Origin: Gammaproteobacteria bacterium 45_16_T64
GTDB taxonomy: Bacteria > Pseudomonadota > Gammaproteobacteria > Pseudomonadales > Ketobacteraceae
Direction of reading: 5' to 3'
NCBI GenBank assembly: GCA_002162955.1
Contig: MABD01000008.1
Coordinates: 62,001-126,000 of the forward strand
Length of the DNA: 64,000 bases
This document shows, piece by piece, positions 52,600 through 62,049 of the stretch. Both the position numbers and the translations under genes were made by a program. How positions within the stretch are numbered: the first letter of the stretch is position 1; every line of letters starts with the position of its first letter. Below the pieces are notes generated by a model, which was given only the letters and a program-made list of their open reading frames with translations, made no database searches and was not told where the DNA came from.

Positions 52600-55076
52600 T
52601 GAATAGTGGTAAAAGCTTAACCTTTTATGGTTTATTTGACGAAGTAGACTACATCGAGATTCCCATATTACAGCGCGACTATGCGCAAGGAAGAATAGAG
52701 GAAAGTGAAGTCAGAACGTTGTTTTTGCGATCACTGTTTGATGCGTTAACAGTAGAAGGTAGTGGGTCACGACAACCTCTCGATCTTGATTTTGTTTATG
52801 GCAATTATGAAGATACTGAGAATAAGACTTTCTCGGTGCTCGATGGCCAACAACGTCTGACGACCTTGTTTTTGCTTCATTGGTTATTGGCAGTAGAAAA
52901 TGGCCGGTTTGCCGATTTTAGAGAGCAGTTCATTACATCGGATGGTCGTTCTCGATTTACTTATAAAACAAGACCGAGTACTACCGAGTTTTTTAATGCG
53001 CTGACGGCTAAAGATTTCGTAATGAGTAAAACTAAAATAAGTGAGCAAATAAGAGATAGTCAATGGTTTTACTTGTCTTGGAAGCAAGATCCTACAGTTC
53101 AGGCTTGTCTTTGTATGTTGGACGCTATTCAGCAAATGTTTGCTGGGCGAATGGAAGGCTTGTTTGAAAAGTTAACTAATACAACTAAACCGTATATTAC
53201 CTTTCAATTCTTAAACCTTCACTCGTTTGGTTTGTCAGACGAGTTGTATATTAAGATGAACGCTCGCGGAAAGCCGTTAACGGTTTTTGAAAACTTCAAA
53301 GCAAAGTTTGAGAAAGTCATTCAGTCTATTAAGCAGCCTTTACCTGATTATAAGTTGGATTTTAGCGAAAGAAGTGTTAATGGTTATGATTATTTTATTC
53401 ACAAAATAGATACTGATTGGGCAGATTTGTTTTGGCCTTATCGGAATGTATTCTCAGGTGACAATACGTTTGATGATGAAATAATGAACTTCTTCCGGTT
53501 GATCATTGCTTATCAATATCTTTTGGATAACCAAGATTCTCCCATAGTCTTAGCTAGAGCTAAGAGTGATATTTTTGGTTTTTCTGGAAGTTTACGATCA
53601 TTAACGTTATCGAAATATGAGGAACTAAATTGCTTTAATAAAAATTTAATTGTTCGCCTGATTGAAGTTTTAGATTTTATTTATTGTGAAGGTCTGGTAG
53701 ACAACAAGATTAAACCTTACCTTGTAGATCAATATTATTACGCCGAAGAAAAAACGTTCAAGAAAGTTCTTTCTAATGCTGCTAGTTACGATGACAAATT
53801 ACGCTTCTATGCTTTTTACACATACTTGGCAAAAAACAAAGACCACACGGACTTAAGTGCTTGGATGCGTGTTATCTACAATTTGATTGAAAACACTATC
53901 ATTAATACATCTGATGAGTTCTATAAAGCGCTTTTTGCGATTAATGAATTGAGCCAATTTGATACGTCGATATTAGCTACGCTGAAAGGTGATTTTGAGT
54001 TTTCAGGATTCACTGGTGCTCAAGTATTGGAAGAAAAAATAAAAGCACACCTATTGCTGAAGTCGCACGAGTGGAATGATGTAATAGTTGAAACAGAGAA
54101 ACACCCATTTTTTGATGGTCAAATCGGCTTTATCTTGAACTTTTCTGGCATCTTGGCATTCTACCGGGAACATAAACACTGTGATTGGGGTGACGAGTTT
54201 GACAAGCAGTATCTTAGTGATTTCAGAAAATATGCTTATTCAGCAGGTGAAGTCTTTAGTTTAATAAGATCAAGTTCCTCAACCATCAACTATCTTTGGG
54301 AAAGAGCAGTGCTTAGCAAAGGTATATATTTTACAGAAAAATCCGGTGATAAATTTAATTTGCTTAGCACTAGAGATACAAGAAATAATATTCCACGAGA
54401 TCATAGTTGGCGTCGGTTATTGCGAATTGGCTCTTCAGTTATAGAGCAAAAACAAGCGTTTATTAAGGCGGTTATTGATGATATATCATTCGATTCTGAA
54501 AATATAGCAAGCTCTTTGGGATTGATTTGCGAAGCTGCGCTCAGCAGTCCCAAAATAGGTGGCTGGCGCCAAGCACTAATAAAGCACAAAGAGTTAATTG
54601 ATTACTGTAATCAAGGGTTTATTACACGGAATAATCAAGAGGTTATTTTGCTCAGTGAATCGCGACGTAATCATTATCACAGCGAGCTTTATACAAAAGT
54701 ATTAGAGCTTGAGTTGAAATCAAAAAAAGCTTTATTAGAACCCTTCTCTTTTATTGGTTACGAGCCAGTTAAGTCTCGTGACGATACTGCATATACGAGC
54801 ATCAGTGGGTGGACATTTGGTGGTCAACGTTATTCCATAGAAGTCAGAAAGCAGGCTGCTGGATTTAATATTCGCTTCAAAGGAGGGATTCCTTCCAATT
54901 ATGATGAGAAACTCATGGCAGTGCTTGATACGCAAGGGTTTGTTCGCGTAGAAAGTGGCGTTAGAGATACTGGTATTCATGGTCATTTTGCTCAAAACGA
55001 ACAATGCGAAGTTAAAGAAGTTATTAGCAAGCTTGTTAGTTTATGCTCTGACATAAAGGAACTAAATGATGAGTAA
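52599..55076 (+). CDS. Large DUF262 protein (825 aa)
   Basis: The protein is 825 aa from the ATG at 52599, with GGAG about 8 nt upstream and TAATG coupling to the previous gene. The N-terminal DUF262 domain has IEIPILQRDYAQGRIEESEV and SVLDGQQRLTTLFLLHW. The middle is helical. The C-terminal roughly 90 residues form a beta-rich domain (ISGWTFGGQRYSIEVRKQAA). No HNH is visible. It probably pairs with the preceding GmrSD-like protein. The stop overlaps the hsdR start by 11 bp. Confidence 0.85.
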   Translation: MNSGKSLTFYGLFDEVDYIEIPILQRDYAQGRIEESEVRTLFLRSLFDALTVEGSGSRQPLDLDFVYGNYEDTENKTFSVLDGQQRLTTLFLLHWLLAVENGRFADFREQFITSDGRSRFTYKTRPSTTEFFNALTAKDFVMSKTKISEQIRDSQWFYLSWKQDPTVQACLCMLDAIQQMFAGRMEGLFEKLTNTTKPYITFQFLNLHSFGLSDELYIKMNARGKPLTVFENFKAKFEKVIQSIKQPLPDYKLDFSERSVNGYDYFIHKIDTDWADLFWPYRNVFSGDNTFDDEIMNFFRLIIAYQYLLDNQDSPIVLARAKSDIFGFSGSLRSLTLSKYEELNCFNKNLIVRLIEVLDFIYCEGLVDNKIKPYLVDQYYYAEEKTFKKVLSNAASYDDKLRFYAFYTYLAKNKDHTDLSAWMRVIYNLIENTIINTSDEFYKALFAINELSQFDTSILATLKGDFEFSGFTGAQVLEEKIKAHLLLKSHEWNDVIVETEKHPFFDGQIGFILNFSGILAFYREHKHCDWGDEFDKQYLSDFRKYAYSAGEVFSLIRSSSSTINYLWERAVLSKGIYFTEKSGDKFNLLSTRDTRNNIPRDHSWRRLLRIGSSVIEQKQAFIKAVIDDISFDSENIASSLGLICEAALSSPKIGGWRQALIKHKELIDYCNQGFITRNNQEVILLSESRRNHYHSELYTKVLELELKSKKALLEPFSFIGYEPVKSRDDTAYTSISGWTFGGQRYSIEVRKQAAGFNIRFKGGIPSNYDEKLMAVLDTQGFVRVESGVRDTGIHGHFAQNEQCEVKEVISKLVSLCSDIKELNDE

Positions 55077-58000
55077 TGTTGGGCAAAAGGAGCGGGTCAC
55101 TCAAAATCGCGTGGTTAAGTTTTTTCAAAAAGAACTGGAATATGACTACCTAGGCGATTGGCAAGACCGAGATAACAATCGTAATGTCGAAGAAGGCTTG
55201 CTGAGAAAATGGTTGCAGGGGCGTGATGTCAGTGAGGTGCTTATTGGCCGTGCATTACGTCAGCTTGATACCGCCGCAGCTCTTGGAGAGGGTAAAAAAC
55301 TCTATGATGCCAATAAAGCGGTGTATAGCCTGTTGCGCTATGGCATTAAAGACAAAGAAGGCGCAGGAGAGCAGAACCAGACTATCTGGCTTATTGACTG
55401 GGGAAATCCAGAAGCAAATGATTTCGCTATTGCCGAAGAGGTTTCAGTTAAAGGCGAAAACAAGAAGCGCCCCGATATTGTTATCTACGTTAATGGAATC
55501 GCCTTAGGTGTGATTGAACTTAAGCGATCTTCAGTCTCTATTGGAGAGGGGATTCGTCAGAACCTGGATAACCAGAAGAAAGACTTTATCCGCAACTTTT
55601 TCACGACGATGCAGCTGGTCATGGCGGGTAACGATACTCAGGGTTTACGTTATGGCACCATTGAAACTCCCGAGAGATTCTATCTGGAATGGAAGGAGGT
55701 TGTTGTGAAGGAGTACGGTAACCCCCTTGATCATCAGATTAGCCGTATCTGTAATAAACAGCGCTTCTTAGAAATCATTCATGATTTCATTGTTTACGAT
55801 AGTGGCACAAAGAAAACCTGTCGGCATAACCAGTATTTTGGTGTTCAGGCTGCTAAGCAGCATATGGCGGATCGCAAAGGCGGGATTATCTGGCATACAC
55901 AGGGCTCTGGTAAGAGCTTGACCATGGTGTGGCTGGCTAAGTGGATTCGAGAGAATGTTCCGGATGCACGTGTGCTGATTATTACTGATCGTACTGAGCT
56001 GGATGAGCAGATAGAGAAAGTGTTTAAAGGGGTTAATGAGGATATATACCGCAGTAAGTCCGGAGCTGACTTAGTGGCGATCTTGAATGAGACAAATCCG
56101 TGGCTGATGTGTTCTTTGGTGCATAAGTTTGGGCGTCATGGCGATGTTGAGGGCGCTGAAGGTTTTATTGATGAAATAACGAAAAGCCTTCCTCGTGATT
56201 TTAGTGCCAAAGGTGAGCTGTTTGTTTTTGTCGATGAGTGTCACCGCACGCAGTCGGGTCGCTTGCATGAGGCGATGAAGAAGATTCTTCCTGAGGCGAT
56301 GTTTGTTGGTTTCACTGGTACACCTCTATTGAAAAAGGACAAGAAAAAGTCCATTGAGGTATTTGGTCCTTATATTCATACCTACAAGTTTAATGAAGCA
56401 GTTTTAGATGGAGTGGTATTGGATTTGCGCTATGAGGCGCGGGACATTGACCAGCATATCACTTCTCAAAAGAAGGTAGATGAGTGGTTTGAGGCGAAGA
56501 CCCGTCAGCTTTCACCTTTTGCTAAAACAGAGCTAAAGAAAAAATGGGGCACTATGCAAAAGGTGCTATCCAGTAAATCTCGGCTTGAGCAGATCGTGAA
56601 CGATATCCTAATGGATATGGAGACCAAGCCGCGCCTAATGGATGGCAGGGGTAATGCCCTCTTGGTGTGCTCCAGCGTGCATCAGGCCTGCAAGATCTAT
56701 GAAATGTTTAGTAAGACGGACTTTGCGAATAAGTGTGCGATTGTTACCAGTTACAAACCGTCGCCAGCGGGTATTAAAGGCGAGGAGACAGGCGAAGGTA
56801 AAACTGAGAAGCTGGCGAAATACGACATCTATCGGAAAATGTTAGCCGATTACTATGAGCAGCCTGAGGATGATGCGGCCAAGCGGGTTGAGGAATTTGA
56901 GAAAGAGGTAAAACAGCGCTTTATCGATGAGCCAGGTCAAATGCGATTGTTAATAGTGGTGGATAAGCTACTAACAGGTTTTGATGCGCCTTCGGCTACC
57001 TACCTCTACATCGATAAGCAGATGCGAGACCATAGCCTGTTTCAGGCCATTTGTCGGGTCAATCGATTGGATGGTGATGATAAAGAGTATGGTTACATTA
57101 TTGACTACAAAGACCTATTTAAGTCTTTGGATAAGGCCGTTAATAATTATACGGAAGGCCCTTTGGATGGATACGATGATGAGGATGTGGCGGGGTTATT
57201 AAGAGATCGTCTAGTGCAAGCCAAGGAGGATTTGGATAATGCGTTGGAGGCCGTGAAGGCGCTGTGTGAAACAGTCAGGTTGCCTCGTGATACGCAGGAT
57301 TATTTGAATTATTTCTGTGGTAATACTGACCAAAAGGATGCCTTGGCGGAGCGAGAGGCTTTAAGGGTAGCGTTATACCAAACTACCGGAAAACTATTGC
57401 GAAGTTATGCCAATATCGCTAATGAAATGCTGGATGCCGGTTACAGTGCCGCATATGTAGTTGCTATTGCAGAAGACGTAAAGCATTATGAAAAAATGCG
57501 AGACGAAGTGAAGTTAGCCAGTGGTGATTATCTCGATATGAAGCGCTTTGAGCCTGCGATGCGTCATTTGCTGGATATGTATATTCGGGCAGATGACAGT
57601 GAAGTCCTGATGGATTTTGAAGAGTTGGGGTTGATAGAGCTCATTGTAGAGAAAGGAGATGACGCTCTAGATGACTTACCTGATGGCATTAAATCGAATC
57701 CGGAGGCGATGGCCGAAACGATTGAAAATAATATGCGTAAAACCATCATTGATGAAAATCCGGTTAACCCTAAGTACTACGAACGCATGTCGGAGTTATT
57801 AGACGCGTTGATTGTGGAGCGACGTGAAAAAGCTATCGATTATCAGGAGTATCTTGAGCAAATAAAAGCGTTAGCCAGAAAGGTGGTGAAGCCAGGAGGA
57901 GTCTCTTCACCATACCCCTCAAGTATGGATACGTCAGCCAAGCAGGCCCTGTATGACAATCTAGGCAATGATGCGTTGCTAGCGACTAAAGTAGATACGG

Positions 58001-58149
58001 CTATTCGCTATACCAAAAAGGCTGATTGGATCGGGGACCGGATTAAGGAGCGAGAGATTGCTCTTGCCGTGCGAGAAGAAACTGCTGGTTATGAGGTTGA
58101 TCTTGAAGAGATCTTAGCTATCGCTAAGAATCAAAAAGGGTATCAATAG
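55066..58149 (+). CDS. hsdR: Type I restriction enzyme motor/nuclease subunit (HsdR)
   Basis: The 1027-aa protein has an N-terminal PD-(D/E)xK nuclease (RPDIVIYVNGIALGVIELKR, about residue 150). The superfamily 2 translocase follows with HTQGSGKSLTMVWLAKW (motif I), FVDECHRTQSG (DEAD-box type), GFTGTPLL and ICRVNRLDGDDKEYGYIIDY (motif VI). A helical C-terminus binds the HsdM/HsdS core. It cuts unmethylated DNA after ATP-driven translocation. It overlaps the DUF262 gene by 11 bp and precedes the peptidase by 3 bp. Confidence 0.95.
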   Translation: MMSNVGQKERVTQNRVVKFFQKELEYDYLGDWQDRDNNRNVEEGLLRKWLQGRDVSEVLIGRALRQLDTAAALGEGKKLYDANKAVYSLLRYGIKDKEGAGEQNQTIWLIDWGNPEANDFAIAEEVSVKGENKKRPDIVIYVNGIALGVIELKRSSVSIGEGIRQNLDNQKKDFIRNFFTTMQLVMAGNDTQGLRYGTIETPERFYLEWKEVVVKEYGNPLDHQISRICNKQRFLEIIHDFIVYDSGTKKTCRHNQYFGVQAAKQHMADRKGGIIWHTQGSGKSLTMVWLAKWIRENVPDARVLIITDRTELDEQIEKVFKGVNEDIYRSKSGADLVAILNETNPWLMCSLVHKFGRHGDVEGAEGFIDEITKSLPRDFSAKGELFVFVDECHRTQSGRLHEAMKKILPEAMFVGFTGTPLLKKDKKKSIEVFGPYIHTYKFNEAVLDGVVLDLRYEARDIDQHITSQKKVDEWFEAKTRQLSPFAKTELKKKWGTMQKVLSSKSRLEQIVNDILMDMETKPRLMDGRGNALLVCSSVHQACKIYEMFSKTDFANKCAIVTSYKPSPAGIKGEETGEGKTEKLAKYDIYRKMLADYYEQPEDDAAKRVEEFEKEVKQRFIDEPGQMRLLIVVDKLLTGFDAPSATYLYIDKQMRDHSLFQAICRVNRLDGDDKEYGYIIDYKDLFKSLDKAVNNYTEGPLDGYDDEDVAGLLRDRLVQAKEDLDNALEAVKALCETVRLPRDTQDYLNYFCGNTDQKDALAEREALRVALYQTTGKLLRSYANIANEMLDAGYSAAYVVAIAEDVKHYEKMRDEVKLASGDYLDMKRFEPAMRHLLDMYIRADDSEVLMDFEELGLIELIVEKGDDALDDLPDGIKSNPEAMAETIENNMRKTIIDENPVNPKYYERMSELLDALIVERREKAIDYQEYLEQIKALARKVVKPGGVSSPYPSSMDTSAKQALYDNLGNDALLATKVDTAIRYTKKADWIGDRIKEREIALAVREETAGYEVDLEEILAIAKNQKGYQ

Positions 58150-58152
58150 GTG

Positions 58153-58899
58153 ATGTCCAATACGAATGAGACTGCCGTCACGGCTCGTTCATTGATGACC
58201 GTGGGTGGCATTGATGTTGAGGTGGTACGTAAGGAGATTAAGAATCTACACCTGAGTGTGTTGCCGCCAGAGGGTAAGGTCAGAGTTGCTATCCCTCTGC
58301 ACGTGACGGACGAGCGTGTACGCGCAGCTATCGTTTCAAAACTTGCCTGGATAAAACAGCAGAGAGAAGAATTCGCCAAGCAGCCTCGGCAATCTGAGCG
58401 GGAGATGACTAATGGAGAAACCCATTATTTTCTTGGGCGGAGGTATCGTTTAGAGGTCATTGAGCAGATTGGTAAACCTTTTATTGTGATTAAAGGCACT
58501 AAGCTGCAATTAAGGATCTCAAATGGGTCTGATCTTGATAAGCGTTTACAGGTATTAAATGAATGGTATCGAGAGCAACTGAAAGAGCGATTGCCAGGGC
58601 TACTAGATAGCTGGCAGCAAAAAATTGGCGTTGAGGCTCAATGCTGGGGCATCAAGAAAATGAAGACCAAATGGGGTAGCTGCAACATAGAGGCTAGGCG
58701 AATTTGGTTGAACTTGGAGCTGGCTAAGAAGCCTCCGGAGTGCCTTGAATACATACTTGTCCATGAGTTGGTTCATCTATTGGAGCGGCAGCATAATACG
58801 CGGTTCAGGGACTGTATGAACTTATATATGCCGAATTGGCGCTTGCATCGTGACACGTTGAATACTTCGCCATTAGCGCATGAAGAGTGGGAGTATTAA
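58153..58899 (+). CDS. YgjP/M48-like metallopeptidase
   Basis: The 248-aa protein has the DUF45/YgjP pattern: KTKWGSCNIEARRIWLNLEL, then the zinc helix ILVHELVHLLERQHNTRFRD (HELVH) near the C-terminus. The start may be the GTG at 58150 or the ATG at 58153; I list the ATG. Such peptidase genes often follow hsdR in type I loci; the role there is unclear. The gene is 3 bp from the hsdR stop and ends the operon. Confidence 0.88.
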   Translation: MSNTNETAVTARSLMTVGGIDVEVVRKEIKNLHLSVLPPEGKVRVAIPLHVTDERVRAAIVSKLAWIKQQREEFAKQPRQSEREMTNGETHYFLGRRYRLEVIEQIGKPFIVIKGTKLQLRISNGSDLDKRLQVLNEWYREQLKERLPGLLDSWQQKIGVEAQCWGIKKMKTKWGSCNIEARRIWLNLELAKKPPECLEYILVHELVHLLERQHNTRFRDCMNLYMPNWRLHRDTLNTSPLAHEEWEY

Positions 58900-58911
58900 C
58901 ACAGTTGTTCC

Positions 58912-58953
58912 TGTAACCATAACTTGGCCGAACTATGTAACCATAGTTTGTCC
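58912..58953. repeat. Tandem 18-bp repeats, probable IS end
   Basis: TGTAACCATAACTTGGCC (58912-58929) and TGTAACCATAGTTTGTCC (58936-58953) are near-identical and 24 bp apart, in the same orientation. Multiple short repeats like this occur at the ends of IS21-type elements. It sits 13 bp after the restriction operon, so it may mark an old insertion boundary. Confidence 0.5.
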
Positions 58954-59072
58954 GGGGTTGGCCTTTGGGGGCGGTCGAGGCAAGCTTTATACCGGCTTCT
59001 GACGCTTTAATGCCGACATTAAGTAAAAAGTGAAATTCTTGCTACCCAGATAGTCCGCTGTGTTTTTTGAGT

Positions 59073-59774
59073 TCAATCGGTCGATGCAACACACGTATAA
59101 AACCTCTCAGCAGGTGTCTCGTAGTCTAACGTTTTTCTAGGTCGTTCGTTAAGTCGTCTAGCAACTTGATTCAGTTTATTTTGACTATACCCAGAAAGAT
59201 CAGTTCTTTTAGGAAAATATTGTCTTATCAAACGATTAGTATTCTCGTTGGTTCCTCGTTGCCAAGGTGAACCAGGGTCACAAAAATACACATCAATATT
59301 TGTCTCCATTGTAATAGTCTTGTGAGCAGCCAGTTCAGGTCCTCTGTCCCAAGTTAAGGATTTGTACAACTCATCAGGTAACTTGTTTGCGTGCCGAATT
59401 AATGCAGCGATAACGGTAGCTGTTTTACTATCCGCAATTTTAAGGAGCATTAAATAGCGTGAGTGGCGCTCTACCAGAGTTGCAATATAACTATTCTTTG
59501 AACCCTCAATTAGGTCGCCTTCCCAGTGACCAGGTACAGCTCTGTCCTCAATTTTCGCAGGCCTTTCTGCTATCGGGATTGCATCCACAATTTTCCCTAG
59601 CCGTTGTCCTTTTAGGCTGGAATACTTAGATCTTCGCATTATGCGTTGAGTTCTTAAGCACCGCTGAAGTTCCTTCTTTAATGCACCTCTGGATTGAATA
59701 TAGAGAGTTCTATATATGGTTTCATGAGACACTTGTAGCTCACTCCTTTGAATGTGAGAGGGTATCAACATCAA
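59073..59774 (-). mobile_element. IS30-family transposase, 5'-truncated
   Basis: The 233-codon frame covers the IS30 catalytic domain. VPGHWEGDLIEGSKNSYIAT (first D), LTWDRGPELAAH (second D) and PWQRGTNENTNRLIRQYFPK (E) form the DDE set. The N-terminal helix-turn-helix is missing (full-length IS30 transposases are about 320-380 aa), and upstream codons do not resemble it. The element is probably inactive. A likely right-end sequence lies just after the stop (ACCGATTGAACTCA region near 59060). Confidence 0.88.
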
Positions 59775-59894
59775 TATGCCCCTACAGGATTTGGAGCTTC
59801 CGGGTGGTTAGTCTTTTACGTGAACAAATTTCAAAATTAAAGCCAGAACGCCGTCGTATTTATAATCAGTGAATAAAAGTTTGAATAGGAAGAA

Positions 59895-60044
59895 ATGCTG
59901 GATTATCTGTGTTGGAATGTCGCTAGGTGTGGCAATAACGGATCAGGGAGGTTACCAGGGGGCTTTCTCCACAACGTAACCAGTGTGGTGTATTACCACT
60001 TTGAATGTTCCAGTTGTAACAGTGGGCCTGAATTTCCATATTAG
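59895..60044 (+). CDS. Small Cys-rich ORF, 49 aa
   Basis: The ATG at 59895 has AGGAAG just upstream. The frame reads MLDYLCWNVARCGNNGSG and ends HFECSSCNSGPEFPY, so it has two Cys pairs in a zinc-ribbon-like arrangement. It converges with the defence operon and overlaps its last gene by 4 bp. It could be a small zinc protein or the end of a lost gene. Confidence 0.4.
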   Translation: MLDYLCWNVARCGNNGSGRLPGGFLHNVTSVVYYHFECSSCNSGPEFPY

Positions 60045-60922
60045 ACTTCGATATTATGTTTCCTTTCTGTATCTGCGGATTGGGTGATTTTTCCCTCGAA
60101 GTCTATTTCTGCCATATGCACTCCATTCTTATTCAAAACTTCAAACCTTCCATGTGCGACATCAACCGAAATAAAGAGCTCAAGATTATTGCTAAAATAG
60201 ATATCCCTGATAGCACTGGGGTTTGAGTTTTTAGAGCTTAGCCTTCTATCATATTCGTAACCATTTGAAGTGGCTATTAGTTTACCAGTCTGGCGGATAG
60301 CCTCAATTTTCTTGCTTGGAGTCTTATAGTCAATCTTGTATAGTTCCCAAAATAAGGGTGGCACTACTTCATGAAATGCCTTAATTTTTGGCAGGTATTC
60401 GTGATCGCCGCCAAGTTGCCTGTTTACCCAATTTCTAATAAAGGAGGCGCTGCGCTGAATTAACTTCCCAAAATCATTGAAATTTAATTTGGCCGAATTT
60501 ATTATTGATATTTCCCTCTCACCGCTTACTATCTTAACCTCATAAGACTCCCAGTATTCAGTCGTATGTAAGGATAGAAACTTGGGGGAATCGTCGCAAT
60601 CCAAGTAGTAGTCAAGGGCTTTGTAGGGCCTTCCGGATTCATGGCACAGATACTCAGATTCATAGTCCCCAATAGGCTTTATTTTCGAGGTAAATATTGA
60701 CAACAAAATACCCCTTATTTCAGAATCCAAACAGTTGCTTAGTAACTCTTTTATAGAAATATTTCCGCCATAATTTTCATTTGGTTTATTGATCGGAGAG
60801 CAAAGGCATATTTCAATGTTTGGATTGTTTTTTTCCTTATTAAGGAAAGTATACAGGCCTTCATATATTTCCTTGGTTAATTCATCGCAGTCATCAAATG
60901 ACAAATGGTTTAAATAGATCAT
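60041..60922 (-). CDS. Protein with colicin E3-like ribonuclease C-terminus (putative toxin)
   Basis: The 293-aa protein has a roughly 245-residue N-terminal part with no family I recognise. Its end resembles the colicin E3 cytotoxic domain: D254-V-A-H257-G-R-F-E261 matches the D-x2-H-x3-E spacing of E3 (D510, H513, E517). It then has NKNGVHMAEIDFEG where E3 has DGQHLGSFDPKTG, and a basic tail DTERKHNIEV versus DPKRNIKKYL. E3 cuts 16S rRNA at the decoding site. As third gene of the operon it overlaps the ATPase gene by 4 bp. No secretion signal, so it would act inside the cell. No immunity gene is obvious. Confidence 0.72.
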   Translation of the reverse strand: MIYLNHLSFDDCDELTKEIYEGLYTFLNKEKNNPNIEICLCSPINKPNENYGGNISIKELLSNCLDSEIRGILLSIFTSKIKPIGDYESEYLCHESGRPYKALDYYLDCDDSPKFLSLHTTEYWESYEVKIVSGEREISIINSAKLNFNDFGKLIQRSASFIRNWVNRQLGGDHEYLPKIKAFHEVVPPLFWELYKIDYKTPSKKIEAIRQTGKLIATSNGYEYDRRLSSKNSNPSAIRDIYFSNNLELFISVDVAHGRFEVLNKNGVHMAEIDFEGKITQSADTERKHNIEV

Positions 60923-62049
60923 AGAAGTTTAAAGAGCGAGCTCTCCCATTCATCAAAAAAATCTTTAGGAGCATGGCGTATTTTTCCGTCATCAAATAGT
61001 TCTACCTTATGTATTTTGGAGCTTAGGGTTTGAGTCGAGCCTGTGCCTGATAATTCTTTCGCTATATACAGGGTGTTTGTTTCATCGGTACCTATGACCC
61101 CATCTTTAACTGCTAGTCTAACGCCATTAAAAAAATGATCGCTATGGGTTTCAACAAATATCTGAACGCCATTTGCTGCAGCAATCGCAGTTAAATAGCC
61201 GAGCTTAGTCTGTCCTTTGGGGTGTATATGAGCCTCTGGGTTCTCAATACATAGAATCGTATTTGCACTACTAGAAAGCAGCGCCGTTATTATTGGGAGC
61301 ACATAACTGATGCCAAAGCCAATGTTCTTTGGTGTTAAGTTAGAAATTAACGAGTTGCTATAATAGGAGGCGGACATGCTTGCTGCTCGCAAATTTAGAT
61401 CTTTCTTAAAGTCGAGGTTTACTCCGGGTGATATGTCCTGCATCCAAGCATTAACATTGGAAATGATTGAAGACGACTTTCCAGCATGGTTAAGAAGATT
61501 TGGGTTTTTTAATTTTTCGATAGGTAGGTTTTTTCCTCCGTGTGAGTTCAGGAAGGAAACAGCGTTCTGACCTTTTGAACCCAAACTCCATTCGTCACTT
61601 TCAAATTCTGTTGAGTCTGAATTATAGATAAATTCAGCCCCAATACGTTCAGCAGAAATGTACTTCAAATATTTTTTACAATATGCTATTTCCTCCAAGT
61701 TTCCTTCAATGTCTACCTTTGGAAAATCACTTTCTAGATTTTTTTCTGGTTCTTGGACTGAAAGTTTAAAAGTGCTTTCTGTACCTGAAGTTATGAGACC
61801 GTATGTTATAAACAGTTCATCGTCATTGTTAAAGTTACAGTAAATGTCTTTGACAGACCCTAACGAGAAGTGGTCGCCATTTATTGAAAGTCGCTTTGAA
61901 TCTTTATCTAGGTGGCATGGGGCGTTGATTGCATTTATGATTGTTGACTTTCCAGAGCTGTTGATTCCCGTAATGATATTGAGATTTGAGAATTCTATTC
62001 TCTCATGTATAAATGACTTGAAATTATGGAGTTCAATATTTTTAATCAT
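60919..62049 (-). CDS. AAA-type ATPase of the OLD/AAA15 kind, DUF3696-like
   Basis: The 376-aa protein starts IELHNFKSFIHERIEFSNLN. Walker A is TGINSSGKST (G28 to T36). Then GFGISYVLPIITALL is an ABC-like signature, Walker B is TILCIENPEAHIHPKGQTKL and the His switch is IFVETHSDHFFNGVRLAV. The C-terminus (about residues 310-376) resembles DUF3696. Such SMC/ABC-like ATPases are the sensor or scaffold in PARIS (AriA), Septu and Gabija-related defence. It overlaps the DUF262 gene by 8 bp and the toxin-like gene by 4 bp. Confidence 0.88.
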   Translation of the reverse strand: MIKNIELHNFKSFIHERIEFSNLNIITGINSSGKSTIINAINAPCHLDKDSKRLSINGDHFSLGSVKDIYCNFNNDDELFITYGLITSGTESTFKLSVQEPEKNLESDFPKVDIEGNLEEIAYCKKYLKYISAERIGAEFIYNSDSTEFESDEWSLGSKGQNAVSFLNSHGGKNLPIEKLKNPNLLNHAGKSSSIISNVNAWMQDISPGVNLDFKKDLNLRAASMSASYYSNSLISNLTPKNIGFGISYVLPIITALLSSSANTILCIENPEAHIHPKGQTKLGYLTAIAAANGVQIFVETHSDHFFNGVRLAVKDGVIGTDETNTLYIAKELSGTGSTQTLSSKIHKVELFDDGKIRHAPKDFFDEWESSLFKLL

